Positions 1 to 6,573 of a stretch of 64,000 bases of DNA are shown piece after piece. The position numbers and the translations under genes are program-made. The stretch covers positions 89,077-153,076 of the forward strand of contig NZ_QULN01000006.1 of NCBI RefSeq assembly GCF_003481705.1, in the 5' to 3' direction. Under the pieces are notes generated by a model, which worked only from the letters and a program-made list of their open reading frames with translations, was not told the origin of the DNA and ran no database searches. Source of the stretch: Butyricicoccus sp. OM04-18BH. Its GTDB lineage: Bacteria; Bacillota; Clostridia; Oscillospirales; Butyricicoccaceae. Within the stretch, counting starts at the first letter, position 1. Each line of letters starts with the position of its first letter.

Positions 1-491
1 TCCTCTGCGCCTGCGTCGAGCGCCTGCATCATAACGGTGTCCTCGTCGAGGTCGCCCTTCTCCATGATGATAACGCCCTTCTTGTCGAACTGCCAGGATA
101 CGCAGCCGGAAGCGCCCAGACCTGCGCCGTACTTGTCGAACAGGTGGCGAACGTCTGCTACCGTGCGGTTCTTGTTATCGGTCAGGGTCTCGACAACGAC
201 TGCAACGCCGCCTACGCCGTAGCCCTCGTAGTTGTTTGCCTCGTAATCGACCTGGCCGTTCGCGCCGGAGTACTTGTCGAGCGTGCGCTTGATGTTGTCG
301 TTCGGCATGTTGTTTGCCTTTGCCTTTGCGATACAGTCGCGCAGACGGGAGTTGAAGTCCGGGTTGGCTGAGCCGCCCTCCTTGATCGCGATCGCCATCT
401 CACGGCCGATCTTGGTGAAGATTTTAGCCTTCTTTGCATCGTTTGCGCCCTTGCGCTTGGCGATGTTGTTCCATTTCGAATGTCCCGACAT
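1..491 (-). CDS. yebC: YebC/PmpR-family translation/transcription factor, truncated by window edge
   Basis: The minus-strand frame starts with ATG at 491 and stays open to the window edge, so the C-terminal part is missing. It opens with [10 protein letters not shown], the hallmark N-terminus of the YebC/PmpR/TACO1 family, and continues through KRTLDKYSG and the glycine-rich [20 protein letters not shown] region. Family members are cytosolic DNA- or ribosome-associated factors; some repress genes and some help ribosomes through proline stretches, so the exact role here cannot be set from sequence. A good ribosome site (AGAGGGAC) lies just upstream of the ATG. Family assignment is confident; only about 163 residues are visible. 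Confidence 0.93.
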   Translation of the reverse strand, partial: MSGHSKWNNIAKRKGANDAKKAKIFTKIGREMAIAIKEGGSANPDFNSRLRDCIAKAKANNMPNDNIKRTLDKYSGANGQVDYEANNYEGYGVGGVAVVVETLTDNKNRTVADVRHLFDKYGAGLGASGCVSWQFDKKGVIIMEKGDLDEDTVMMQALDAGAE

Positions 492-528
492 GTTAAATGT
501 CCCTCTTTCTATCAGCAAATAATATTAA

Positions 529-557
529 ACAATAGCGCTGCGTCATAACACGCACAA
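529..557 (-). promoter_or_regulatory. Candidate sigma-A promoter for yebC
   Basis: On the minus strand TTGTGC (552-557) and TATTGT (529-534) are separated by 17 bases and lie about 40 bases upstream of the yebC start. The -10 is only a moderate match, so this is a candidate. Confidence 0.4.
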
Positions 558-663
558 CAATTTTATCAGCTTTTGCGCATTTTCGCAACCCCTTGCCGTA
601 TATTTTTCGGCTCTTCCGTGCAGACTATGAGCGAAACTTCAAAATCAGGAGGCGAAAACCGTT

Positions 664-771
664 ATGAAACGCAATCAGTATCAGGAAAAGCAGAACCAGT
701 CCCAGCAGAATCAGCAGGACCAGTCTCAGCAGAATTCCCAGAACCGAAAGAACGGCCAGCAGCAGGGCTAA
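664..771 (+). CDS. Gln/Asn-rich 35-residue protein, function unknown
   Basis: A short reading frame of 35 codons follows a strong AGGAGG ribosome site. About 40 percent of residues are Gln and most of the rest are Asn, Ser, Lys and Asp, in an imperfect QNQ/SQQN pattern. It has no Cys, no Trp and no hydrophobic segment, so the product would be soluble and disordered. The stop codon abuts the left end of an interspersed repeat (772-990). The antisense strand reads as a Leu-rich hydrophobic frame, but that frame has a TTG start and no good ribosome site. The composition loosely recalls small spore or coat peptides, but no family is recognised. Confidence 0.55.
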   Translation: MKRNQYQEKQNQSQQNQQDQSQQNSQNRKNGQQQG

Positions 772-990
772 GACTGTCGAAAAACTGACGTTTTTCCGAC
801 AATCTGTGTTTTGACTTCGCAAAACACGGACGGAGAAAAGTTCCTATGCAGAAACTTTTCTCTCTCTAGAAGTATAAAAACCGAGATACATGCTCCCGGT
901 TTTTATGACTTTGCTTTGCAAAGTCTATTTTATGCGCGCTTGACGCGCGACACCGATATTCGAGAAAAACAGCCTTATTCGACAAAATGA
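772..990 (+). repeat. Structured interspersed repeat, copy A (internally deleted)
   Basis: This stretch starts GACTGTCGA and aligns along its length with 30162-30414 and with the reverse complement of 50672-50927. It lacks about 40 bases in the middle. Hairpins are preserved despite base changes: a terminal hairpin around GTCGAAAAAC, a TGTGTTTTG/CAAAACAC hairpin, a GAAAAGTT/AAACTTTTC hairpin and a GACTTTGC/GCAAAGTC hairpin. It lies between the small Gln-rich gene and the antiporter terminator region. No transposase is encoded. Confidence 0.75.
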
Positions 991-1014
991 ACGGCCAGCA
1001 AAGCCGGCCGCTCC

Positions 1015-1044
1015 AAGGGTGAACACATCGTTTCACCCTTTTAC
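1015..1044. terminator. Intergenic hairpin between converging units
   Basis: AAGGGTGAA and TTCACCCTT form a 9-bp stem with an 8-base loop. A short T-run follows only on the plus strand; the antiporter gene converges on it from the other side. It is probably a shared transcription end, but the minus-strand U-run is absent. Confidence 0.4.
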
Positions 1045-1995
1045 TTATCGCATAATAAGATAGGCCGTGTACGCGACATACATCGCAGCCATCACCGCGC
1101 CCGGCAGGCGGCCGAGCTTGCCCTTGCGCGCCGGGAGGTAGAACACGACGCTGATGGCGATGAGGAACAGGCAGTCAATAATCGACGTCGCCTGCACCGG
1201 GATAGGCGTAATAACCGCAGAAACGCCGAGAATGAGCAGAATATTGAACAGATTGGAGCCGATCACATTGCCCATGGCGATCTCGTTCTGTCCCTTGCGC
1301 GCCGCGACGATCGAGGTGACCAGCTCGGGCAGGCTCGTGCCGATGGCGACGATGGTCAGACCGATGAGCGTTTCGCTCAGACCGAACATGCGCGCGATGC
1401 CGGTCGCGCCGTTCACCGCGAGCTGACCGCCGAGCACGATGCAGGCGAGGCCGAGCACGATATTGACCCAGATCATGACGGGCGATTTGGTCATTTCCGC
1501 CGCCTCTTCCGCCGCTTCCGCCTCCGCCGCTGCGAGCTGAGCGCGGTCGTTCAGCGCCGCCTTGATCTGGCGGCTGAGGATGACGGCAAAGATGACCAGC
1601 AGCACCGCGCCTTCCCAGCGCGCGATGACATGATCCGGCGCGATGGCGGCGAGCAGCAGCACCGCCGCAAAAATGGACAGCGGCCAGTCGCGGCGCAGCA
1701 GCATCTTATCCATCACGAGCGGACAGATGACGGCAGAAAGGCCGGCAACAACGAGCAGATTGAATACGTTCGAGCCGACGACGTTGCCGACCGCGATCTC
1801 GTTCGCGCCCCGGAGCGCCGCCGTGACGCTGACCGCAAGCTCCGGCATGGATGTACCGAAGGCAACGATGGTCAGACCGACGAGCAGGGGCGAGACGCCC
1901 ATTTTACGTGCGAGTGCGCTCGCACCCTCGACGAATTTGTCCGCGCCCCACACAAGAAGCACGAAACCGATGACAAGCATAACAAATGACAGCAT
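1045..1995 (-). CDS. Calcium/sodium antiporter, CaCA family (YrbG-like)
   Basis: A 316-residue integral membrane cation antiporter. It contains two inverted alpha-repeats: GLTIVAFGTSMPELAVS with GNVVGSNVFN in the N-half and GLTIVAIGTSLPELVTS with GNVIGSNLFN in the C-half. The conserved acidic residue of each PEL motif and the GSN motif form the ion site in this family. About ten hydrophobic helices are split by an acidic Ala/Glu-rich cytoplasmic loop near residues 150-170. The natural ion could be Ca2+ or Mn2+. A yybP-ykoY-type riboswitch in the leader supports metal control and makes manganese export plausible. It stands alone, transcribed from its own promoter at 2199-2227. Confidence 0.93.
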   Translation of the reverse strand: MLSFVMLVIGFVLLVWGADKFVEGASALARKMGVSPLLVGLTIVAFGTSMPELAVSVTAALRGANEIAVGNVVGSNVFNLLVVAGLSAVICPLVMDKMLLRRDWPLSIFAAVLLLAAIAPDHVIARWEGAVLLVIFAVILSRQIKAALNDRAQLAAAEAEAAEEAAEMTKSPVMIWVNIVLGLACIVLGGQLAVNGATGIARMFGLSETLIGLTIVAIGTSLPELVTSIVAARKGQNEIAMGNVIGSNLFNILLILGVSAVITPIPVQATSIIDCLFLIAISVVFYLPARKGKLGRLPGAVMAAMYVAYTAYLIMR

Positions 1996-2063
1996 AAACA
2001 GTTCCTCCTGCTGTTAGAATACTGCGGACAGGCCGCAGTTCGGGTAGAAATCGCGCACCGCAT

Positions 2064-2107
2064 AAAAAAAAGACCTTCATTGCACCCATGCGTGCAATAA
2101 AAGTCTC
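2064..2107 (-). terminator. Rho-independent terminator at the end of the riboswitch
   Basis: Reading the minus strand, AGACTTTTATTGCA pairs with TGCAATGAAGGTCT around a short loop and is followed by at least seven T. The 5' arm is the 3' edge of the aptamer, so ligand binding and termination should compete. This predicts control by transcription attenuation of the antiporter. Confidence 0.85.
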
Positions 2108-2193
2108 GCTGCTTGCGGTCCGGCACCGGGCGGTTTCCCGCCGGGGATGGCGTTGCCGACCACGCCGTGCGGCGTGAGCTACTCCCTCTTACA
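2100..2193 (-). promoter_or_regulatory. yybP-ykoY-type (Mn2+-sensing) riboswitch aptamer
   Basis: The leader of the antiporter gene contains AGGGAGTAGCTC on its 5' side and GAGACTTTTA on its 3' side. These are close to the conserved GGGGAGUAGC and GAGACCUUU parts of the yybP-ykoY motif, enclosing two GC-rich hairpins. Known members bind Mn2+ and turn on Mn exporters and related cation transporters. Position after a strong promoter, an overlapping terminator and a cation-transporter target all fit. The covariance-model match was not computed. Confidence 0.8.
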
Positions 2194-2198
2194 CAACT

Positions 2199-2227
2199 AT
2201 CATATGTGAAAAGGGCGGATTAGTCAA
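2199..2227 (-). promoter_or_regulatory. Promoter of the riboswitch-antiporter unit
   Basis: On the minus strand TTGACT (2222-2227) and TATGAT (2199-2204) are 17 bases apart, placing the start near 2191, at the first bases of the riboswitch. Confidence 0.8.
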
Positions 2228-2299
2228 GCCGAACTTTATGTTTTTGACGCTTTCTTTACGAAAAGGTTCGCCGCTTCCCCTGTATTTCTCGAAAAAATC

Positions 2300-2328
2300 T
2301 TTACAAGAACGCCCGTAAACGGTATACT
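2300..2328 (+). promoter_or_regulatory. Promoter of prfB
   Basis: TTTACA (2300-2305) and TATACT (2323-2328) are 17 bases apart and lie just upstream of an AAGGAG ribosome site and the prfB ATG. Confidence 0.75.
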
Positions 2329-2365
2329 ATAAGATAGCTGAAAATACAGAAGAAGGAGCATTTAT

Positions 2366-3505
2366 ATGCTGCAGTTTGAAGAATACAAGGTGAAACTGAA
2401 CAACCTCAAGCCGGAGATCGAAGGCCTCGACAAGGCGCTCGGCATCGAGCAGGCGAAGCGCGAGGTCGAGGAGCTCGAGATCAAGTCCTCCCAGCCCGGC
2501 TTCTGGGACAACCCGGAGGAGAGCCAGAAGATCGTCTCCCGCATGGGTTCGCTCAAGGGCAAGGTCGAGGCGTATGGCAGGATGTGCACGCTGTGCGACG
2601 ACCTGCTGACCATCTGCGAGATGGCGATCGAGGAGGACGACGAGTCCATGCTCGAGGAGCTTGAGACCGGCTTCAAGGAGCTCGAGGAGACCGTAGCAGA
2701 GCAGAAGCTCGGCACGCTGCTCACCGGTGAATACGACAGCCACAACGCCCTCGTGTCCTTCCATGCCGGCGCAGGCGGCACCGAGGCGCAGGACTGGTGC
2801 GCGATGCTGTACCGCATGTACACGCGCTGGGCAGAGCGCCACGGCTTTACCTACAAGATCATGGACTATCAGGATGGCGACACCGCCGGCATCAAGTCCG
2901 CCGATATCCTCATCGAGGGCGAGAACGCCTACGGCTTCCTCAAGGGCGAGAATGGCGTGCATCGTCTGGTCCGTATCTCCCCGTTCGACGCATCCGGCCG
3001 CCGTCAGACCTCGTTCTCGGCTGTCGAGGTCGTGCCGGACATTCCGGATACCTCCGCGGACTTCGAGATCAAGCCGGATGACTACGAGATGCAGGTTTAC
3101 CGTTCGTCCGGTGCAGGCGGTCAGCACATCAACAAGACCTCCTCTGCGGTCCGACTCATCCATAAGGCAACCGGCATCGTCGTTGCCTGCCAGACCGAGC
3201 GAAGCCAGCTCCAGAACAAGGAAAACTGTCTGCGTATGCTGCGCTCCAAGCTGGTCGAGATCAAGGAGCGCGAGCACCTCGAGAAGATCTCCGACATCAA
3301 GGGCGTTCAGCAGAAGATCGAATGGGGCAGCCAGATCCGCTCCTACGTTTTCATGCCGTACACCCTCGCGAAGGATACCCGTACCGGCTTCGAAAACGCG
3401 AACATCAACGCAGTCATGGACGGCGATCTCGACGGCTTCATCAACGCTTATCTGTCTGCTCTCGCCACCGGCGTGTGGGAAGGCAGCAAGGGCGGCAATA
3501 TGTAA
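2366..3505 (+). CDS. prfB: Peptide chain release factor 2
   Basis: A 379-residue class I release factor that ends translation at UGA and UAA codons in the ribosomal A site. The stop-codon recognition tripeptide SPF is at residues 205-207, diagnostic of RF2 rather than RF1. The GGQ motif for peptidyl-tRNA hydrolysis is at 251-253 within SSGAGGQHINKTSSAVRL. The reading frame is continuous from ATG at 2366, so the autoregulatory +1 frameshift found in many prfB genes is absent. An AAGAAGGAG site precedes the start. It is a single-gene unit ending in a strong terminator shared with the converging wall-enzyme gene. Confidence 0.97.
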   Translation: MLQFEEYKVKLNNLKPEIEGLDKALGIEQAKREVEELEIKSSQPGFWDNPEESQKIVSRMGSLKGKVEAYGRMCTLCDDLLTICEMAIEEDDESMLEELETGFKELEETVAEQKLGTLLTGEYDSHNALVSFHAGAGGTEAQDWCAMLYRMYTRWAERHGFTYKIMDYQDGDTAGIKSADILIEGENAYGFLKGENGVHRLVRISPFDASGRRQTSFSAVEVVPDIPDTSADFEIKPDDYEMQVYRSSGAGGQHINKTSSAVRLIHKATGIVVACQTERSQLQNKENCLRMLRSKLVEIKEREHLEKISDIKGVQQKIEWGSQIRSYVFMPYTLAKDTRTGFENANINAVMDGDLDGFINAYLSALATGVWEGSKGGNM

Positions 3506-3513
3506 AAAATCTA

Positions 3514-3540
3514 CCGAAAAACGAAGTTTTTCGACAGTCT
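3514..3540. repeat. Solo end of the interspersed repeat
   Basis: CGAAAAAC, a three-base loop, GTTTTTCG and then ACAGTCT match the terminal hairpin of the large repeats at 30162 and 50672. Only the end is present, directly against the prfB terminator. Confidence 0.6.
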
Positions 3541-3577
3541 AAAAACCCCACCGCACAGCGGTGGGGTTTTGTTTTGC
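3541..3577. terminator. Bidirectional terminator of prfB and the L,D-transpeptidase gene
   Basis: CCCCACCGC and GCGGTGGGG form a 9-bp GC-rich stem flanked by an A-run on one side and TTTTGTTTTG on the other, so it can work for both converging genes. Confidence 0.88.
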
Positions 3578-3580
3578 TTT

Positions 3581-6367
3581 TTAGAAGATTACGACGGTCG
3601 AGCCGATCGGAACGTTATCGTAGATCCAGTTGATGTCGCTCTTCTGCATACGGACGCAGCCGTGCGATACAGGGTAGCCGCTGCTGAAGTCGTATTCCTT
3701 GTCCGTCTTCGGCGTGCACAGACGGGAATGGAACGCATAGCCGGTGTCGGGGTAGAAGCCCACGACCGGACGAACGGTATACGTGCTCGTGGTCCAGCCT
3801 GCCTTGAGCTTGTAGGTGACTCTGGTGACGCCGACCGGGGTCTCGGTACCCGGTGCACCCGTGCCGACGACAAAGCTCTTTGTCAGCTTCCAACTGCCCT
3901 TGGAGCCGGTAAAGACGTTAACGTGCTGATACGCGCGGTTGATCCAGACCAGATAGTTCGAATTGCTCGAATAGCCCTTGGCATTGACCCAGGTCTCCTT
4001 CTCGTAGGCCTTGTAGTCGTTTTTGACCGCATACGAGGTCGTGTAGTTGCCGCGATAGGTCGAGGAGACCAGATTGAGCACGCGGTTTACGTCGCGCTGC
4101 TGATACCACTCGTCCGAATAGTTCTCGATCGGAACGGTTTTTTCCGCATAGATCTCCTCCGTCTCGCCCGTGGACGGGTTGACGTAAGTCAGCTTGAGAC
4201 CGGTGGTGACCGAGGTCTTCATGTTCTTCGTGAAGGTGAAGTAGGTGGTATGCCTGGAGACCTTGCCGTTCGACAGCTCGAACTTGTCGTTTGCGAGGTC
4301 GGAGCGCGGCTTGCCGTCCTGATACCACTGTGCCTTGCAGATCTTCGTGCCGTCAACGCCCGAGAAGGTCGCCTGAGAAACGAGCGAGCCGCCTGCCGTG
4401 ACCTTGGTCGGCACGCCGATATTGATTTTTACGTTCTTGATGCCTGCGTCGATATTCTCGACCTTGTTATCGCACGCAAGCGTTACATTGCAGCCTGCCG
4501 CGCGCAGCTCGAGCGAATTTGCCTTGCCCGCGCCGCCGATGGTCGAGCCGTAGCCTGCCGCGAGCAGGAAATCTACCGTGCCGCTGACCGAAAGGCGGGT
4601 ATTCTTCGCGCTGCCAGAGATGCTGACTGCACCGACCGAGCCGCCAAGGTTGATCGTATTGCCGCGGCCCGTCACGGTCAGCGAGGTCGCGTCCATGCCG
4701 GACAGGTCGATGACGCGGTTGCTCGCGGTGATCTCGATGTTGTCCGCCTTGCCGTTGAAGGAGACATAGCCGCCGTCGCCTGCGATGACGAGGTTGCTCG
4801 TGCTTACCGTGTCTCCGAAGGTGATGGCCGCGCTGTCAGCCGGGTCTGCGGCGAGCGTGGACATGCCCGCCTGGCCGTCTGCGGTCAGGGTCACGTTGTC
4901 GCAGCCCTTGAGCACGATGCGGTTCGGCGTGGAAACATCGGACAGCTTGACGCTATGTACCGGAGCGGAGAAGATGACGTCGCCCGTCAGATTGGAGACC
5001 GAAAGGTCGGTATCGCCCGAAACGATGCTGCCGCCGTCCGCGCCGGTGTATTCCGAGGAGATATTGCCTGCGATACGGGTGATCATGGTGACAAATTCCG
5101 CACGGGTCAGCTTTTTATTCGGTGCGAGCGTGGTCGCGGTGTCGCCCTTGACGATGCCGCTCGCGACGAGAGCCGCCGCCGCCTGACGCTGGTCATCGGT
5201 CATGGAGCCGGTATCGGTGAAAATGCTCAGCTCGTCTGCGCCCGACTCCGCGCGGTCATAGACGAAGGCGCGCGTGATGTACACGAACGCCTCGGCACGG
5301 GTAGCGGCATTGCCGAAATTGCGGCTGTCGTTCGCGTCGATGAGGTTGAGATGGATGGCCTTGCCGAGCTCAGCGGTATACCACTGGTCCTGCTGCGAAG
5401 CGGCGAGAGAGGCCGTGCTGTCCTGCTGGGACGCGCCGAGCGCACGGTTGAGGATGGTCAGCGCCTCCGAGCCGCGCACCGGGTCGTTCGGCAGCATTTT
5501 GCCGTTCGAACCCTTGAGCAGGCCAAGCTCGATGCCCTTGCGGAGCGCAGACTCCGCCCAGTGGCCCTTCATGTCCGCAAATTCGGTGTCGGACGGAGCG
5601 GACGGGGTCTCGGCGCTGCCGTGACCGGTGTCGCCGGTGTTGTCCGTGTCGCCGTCGCCGTCAAGCGGCGTGTCGCCGGCCGCCGGAGCGCTCGAAACGG
5701 TGAGCGTGACCGGAAGTGCGCCCGCGTTCAGCAGGAGCGCGTAGTTTTCCGCGACCTGTTCGGTGAAATTGTTCTCGATATTGACGCTGCTGCTGTCGAT
5801 TTTGCTCGAAATAGTCGGAGAGGCGATGGTCTGTCCGTCCATTTTGATGTACAGCTTTTTGTCGCTGTCGCGGTCCGCGATCGCGGCGGTCGCCTCCTTG
5901 AGGCTCTGGCGGCCCCTAGTCGTCAGCGTCAGCACGACGCAGCCGGTGCCGTCCTTGCTGCCCTTGGTGCTCGTGACCTGCTTGATATCCTCATTCGTCA
6001 GCCATACCTTGCCGTCCGCGTCGGATGCGGAAAAGGCCGCCGGCTGCACGAGATACTCTGCGAGATGGGAGACCTGCGCGGAGGCCGGGAACTCGACGGT
6101 GATGGTCGAGCCGTCATCCGCCACGGTCAACGTGTAATCCTTGCAGCCGAGCGCGTCCAAGCGGCTCCTGAAGATCTCCTTGACCGTATCGCCGTTCGCG
6201 CCGGTGAGCGTCTTGTCGGAGGCGAACACGAGCTTGACGCTCCGCGCCTCGGCAGCCGTCGTGACGGCGGCATTCGCCGAACTGTCCGATGTGCCGCTTT
6301 CCGCCGCATAAGCAGGCGAAAGCAACATTACAGCGGCTAAAACACCGCTTAGAATTTGCTTTTTCAA
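3581..6367 (-). CDS. Secreted SecD-like/SLH/L,D-transpeptidase wall protein
   Basis: A 928-residue exported protein starting at TTG 6367 with AAAAGGGG upstream. Residues 1-21 are a signal peptide ending SPAYA. Residues about 40-235 resemble the periplasmic P1 region of SecD: SRLDALG, LTNEDIK, VVLTLTTRGRQSL and a closing LLLNAGALPVTLTV. Three S-layer homology repeats follow (about 260-440), then a Gly/Ser/Val-rich stretch that looks beta-solenoid-like (about 445-640). The C-terminus (about 790-928) is a YkuD L,D-transpeptidase with the catalytic block SHGCVRM at 901-907 and a conserved upstream His in FHSRLC. It probably makes 3-3 peptidoglycan cross-links while bound to secondary wall polymer. 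The SecD-like part has no membrane helices, so it cannot be a translocase. The domain order is unusual. Confidence 0.85.
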   Translation of the reverse strand: MKKQILSGVLAAVMLLSPAYAAESGTSDSSANAAVTTAAEARSVKLVFASDKTLTGANGDTVKEIFRSRLDALGCKDYTLTVADDGSTITVEFPASAQVSHLAEYLVQPAAFSASDADGKVWLTNEDIKQVTSTKGSKDGTGCVVLTLTTRGRQSLKEATAAIADRDSDKKLYIKMDGQTIASPTISSKIDSSSVNIENNFTEQVAENYALLLNAGALPVTLTVSSAPAAGDTPLDGDGDTDNTGDTGHGSAETPSAPSDTEFADMKGHWAESALRKGIELGLLKGSNGKMLPNDPVRGSEALTILNRALGASQQDSTASLAASQQDQWYTAELGKAIHLNLIDANDSRNFGNAATRAEAFVYITRAFVYDRAESGADELSIFTDTGSMTDDQRQAAAALVASGIVKGDTATTLAPNKKLTRAEFVTMITRIAGNISSEYTGADGGSIVSGDTDLSVSNLTGDVIFSAPVHSVKLSDVSTPNRIVLKGCDNVTLTADGQAGMSTLAADPADSAAITFGDTVSTSNLVIAGDGGYVSFNGKADNIEITASNRVIDLSGMDATSLTVTGRGNTINLGGSVGAVSISGSAKNTRLSVSGTVDFLLAAGYGSTIGGAGKANSLELRAAGCNVTLACDNKVENIDAGIKNVKINIGVPTKVTAGGSLVSQATFSGVDGTKICKAQWYQDGKPRSDLANDKFELSNGKVSRHTTYFTFTKNMKTSVTTGLKLTYVNPSTGETEEIYAEKTVPIENYSDEWYQQRDVNRVLNLVSSTYRGNYTTSYAVKNDYKAYEKETWVNAKGYSSNSNYLVWINRAYQHVNVFTGSKGSWKLTKSFVVGTGAPGTETPVGVTRVTYKLKAGWTTSTYTVRPVVGFYPDTGYAFHSRLCTPKTDKEYDFSSGYPVSHGCVRMQKSDINWIYDNVPIGSTVVIF

Positions 6368-6444
6368 TGGAACTATCCCCTTTTAATCTCCTGCCGCCGC
6401 TCTGACTCTTCCCTGACTTCGCGCCGACATTCATACTGTTTTCT

Positions 6445-6473
6445 ATTTTACGTTTCCGCCTTTGCATTGTCAA
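6445..6473 (-). promoter_or_regulatory. Promoter of the L,D-transpeptidase gene
   Basis: On the minus strand TTGACA (6468-6473) and TAAAAT (6445-6450) are 17 bases apart, about 80 bases upstream of the TTG start. Confidence 0.72.
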
Positions 6474-6508
6474 GCCATAGCAGGTTTCAATATCGATACA
6501 AAAGCACG

Positions 6509-6540
6509 ATAAAAGAGCACCGTTCTTTCAAACGATGCTC
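6509..6540 (-). terminator. Terminator of the gyrase operon
   Basis: Downstream of gyrA on the minus strand, GAGCATCGTT pairs with AACGGTGCTC (one mismatch) and is followed by TTTTAT. Confidence 0.75.
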
Positions 6541-6573
6541 TCAGTCGCGGGAAACCGGATTTCCCGATAAAAT

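Noticed and set aside
625..822. Leu-rich hydrophobic 65-codon frame antisense to the Gln-rich mini-protein
   Set aside because: The hydrophobicity follows from reading CAG codons backwards. The start is TTG with no good ribosome site, whereas the sense frame has AGGAGG. A type I toxin was considered, but there is no supporting promoter or antisense-RNA layout.
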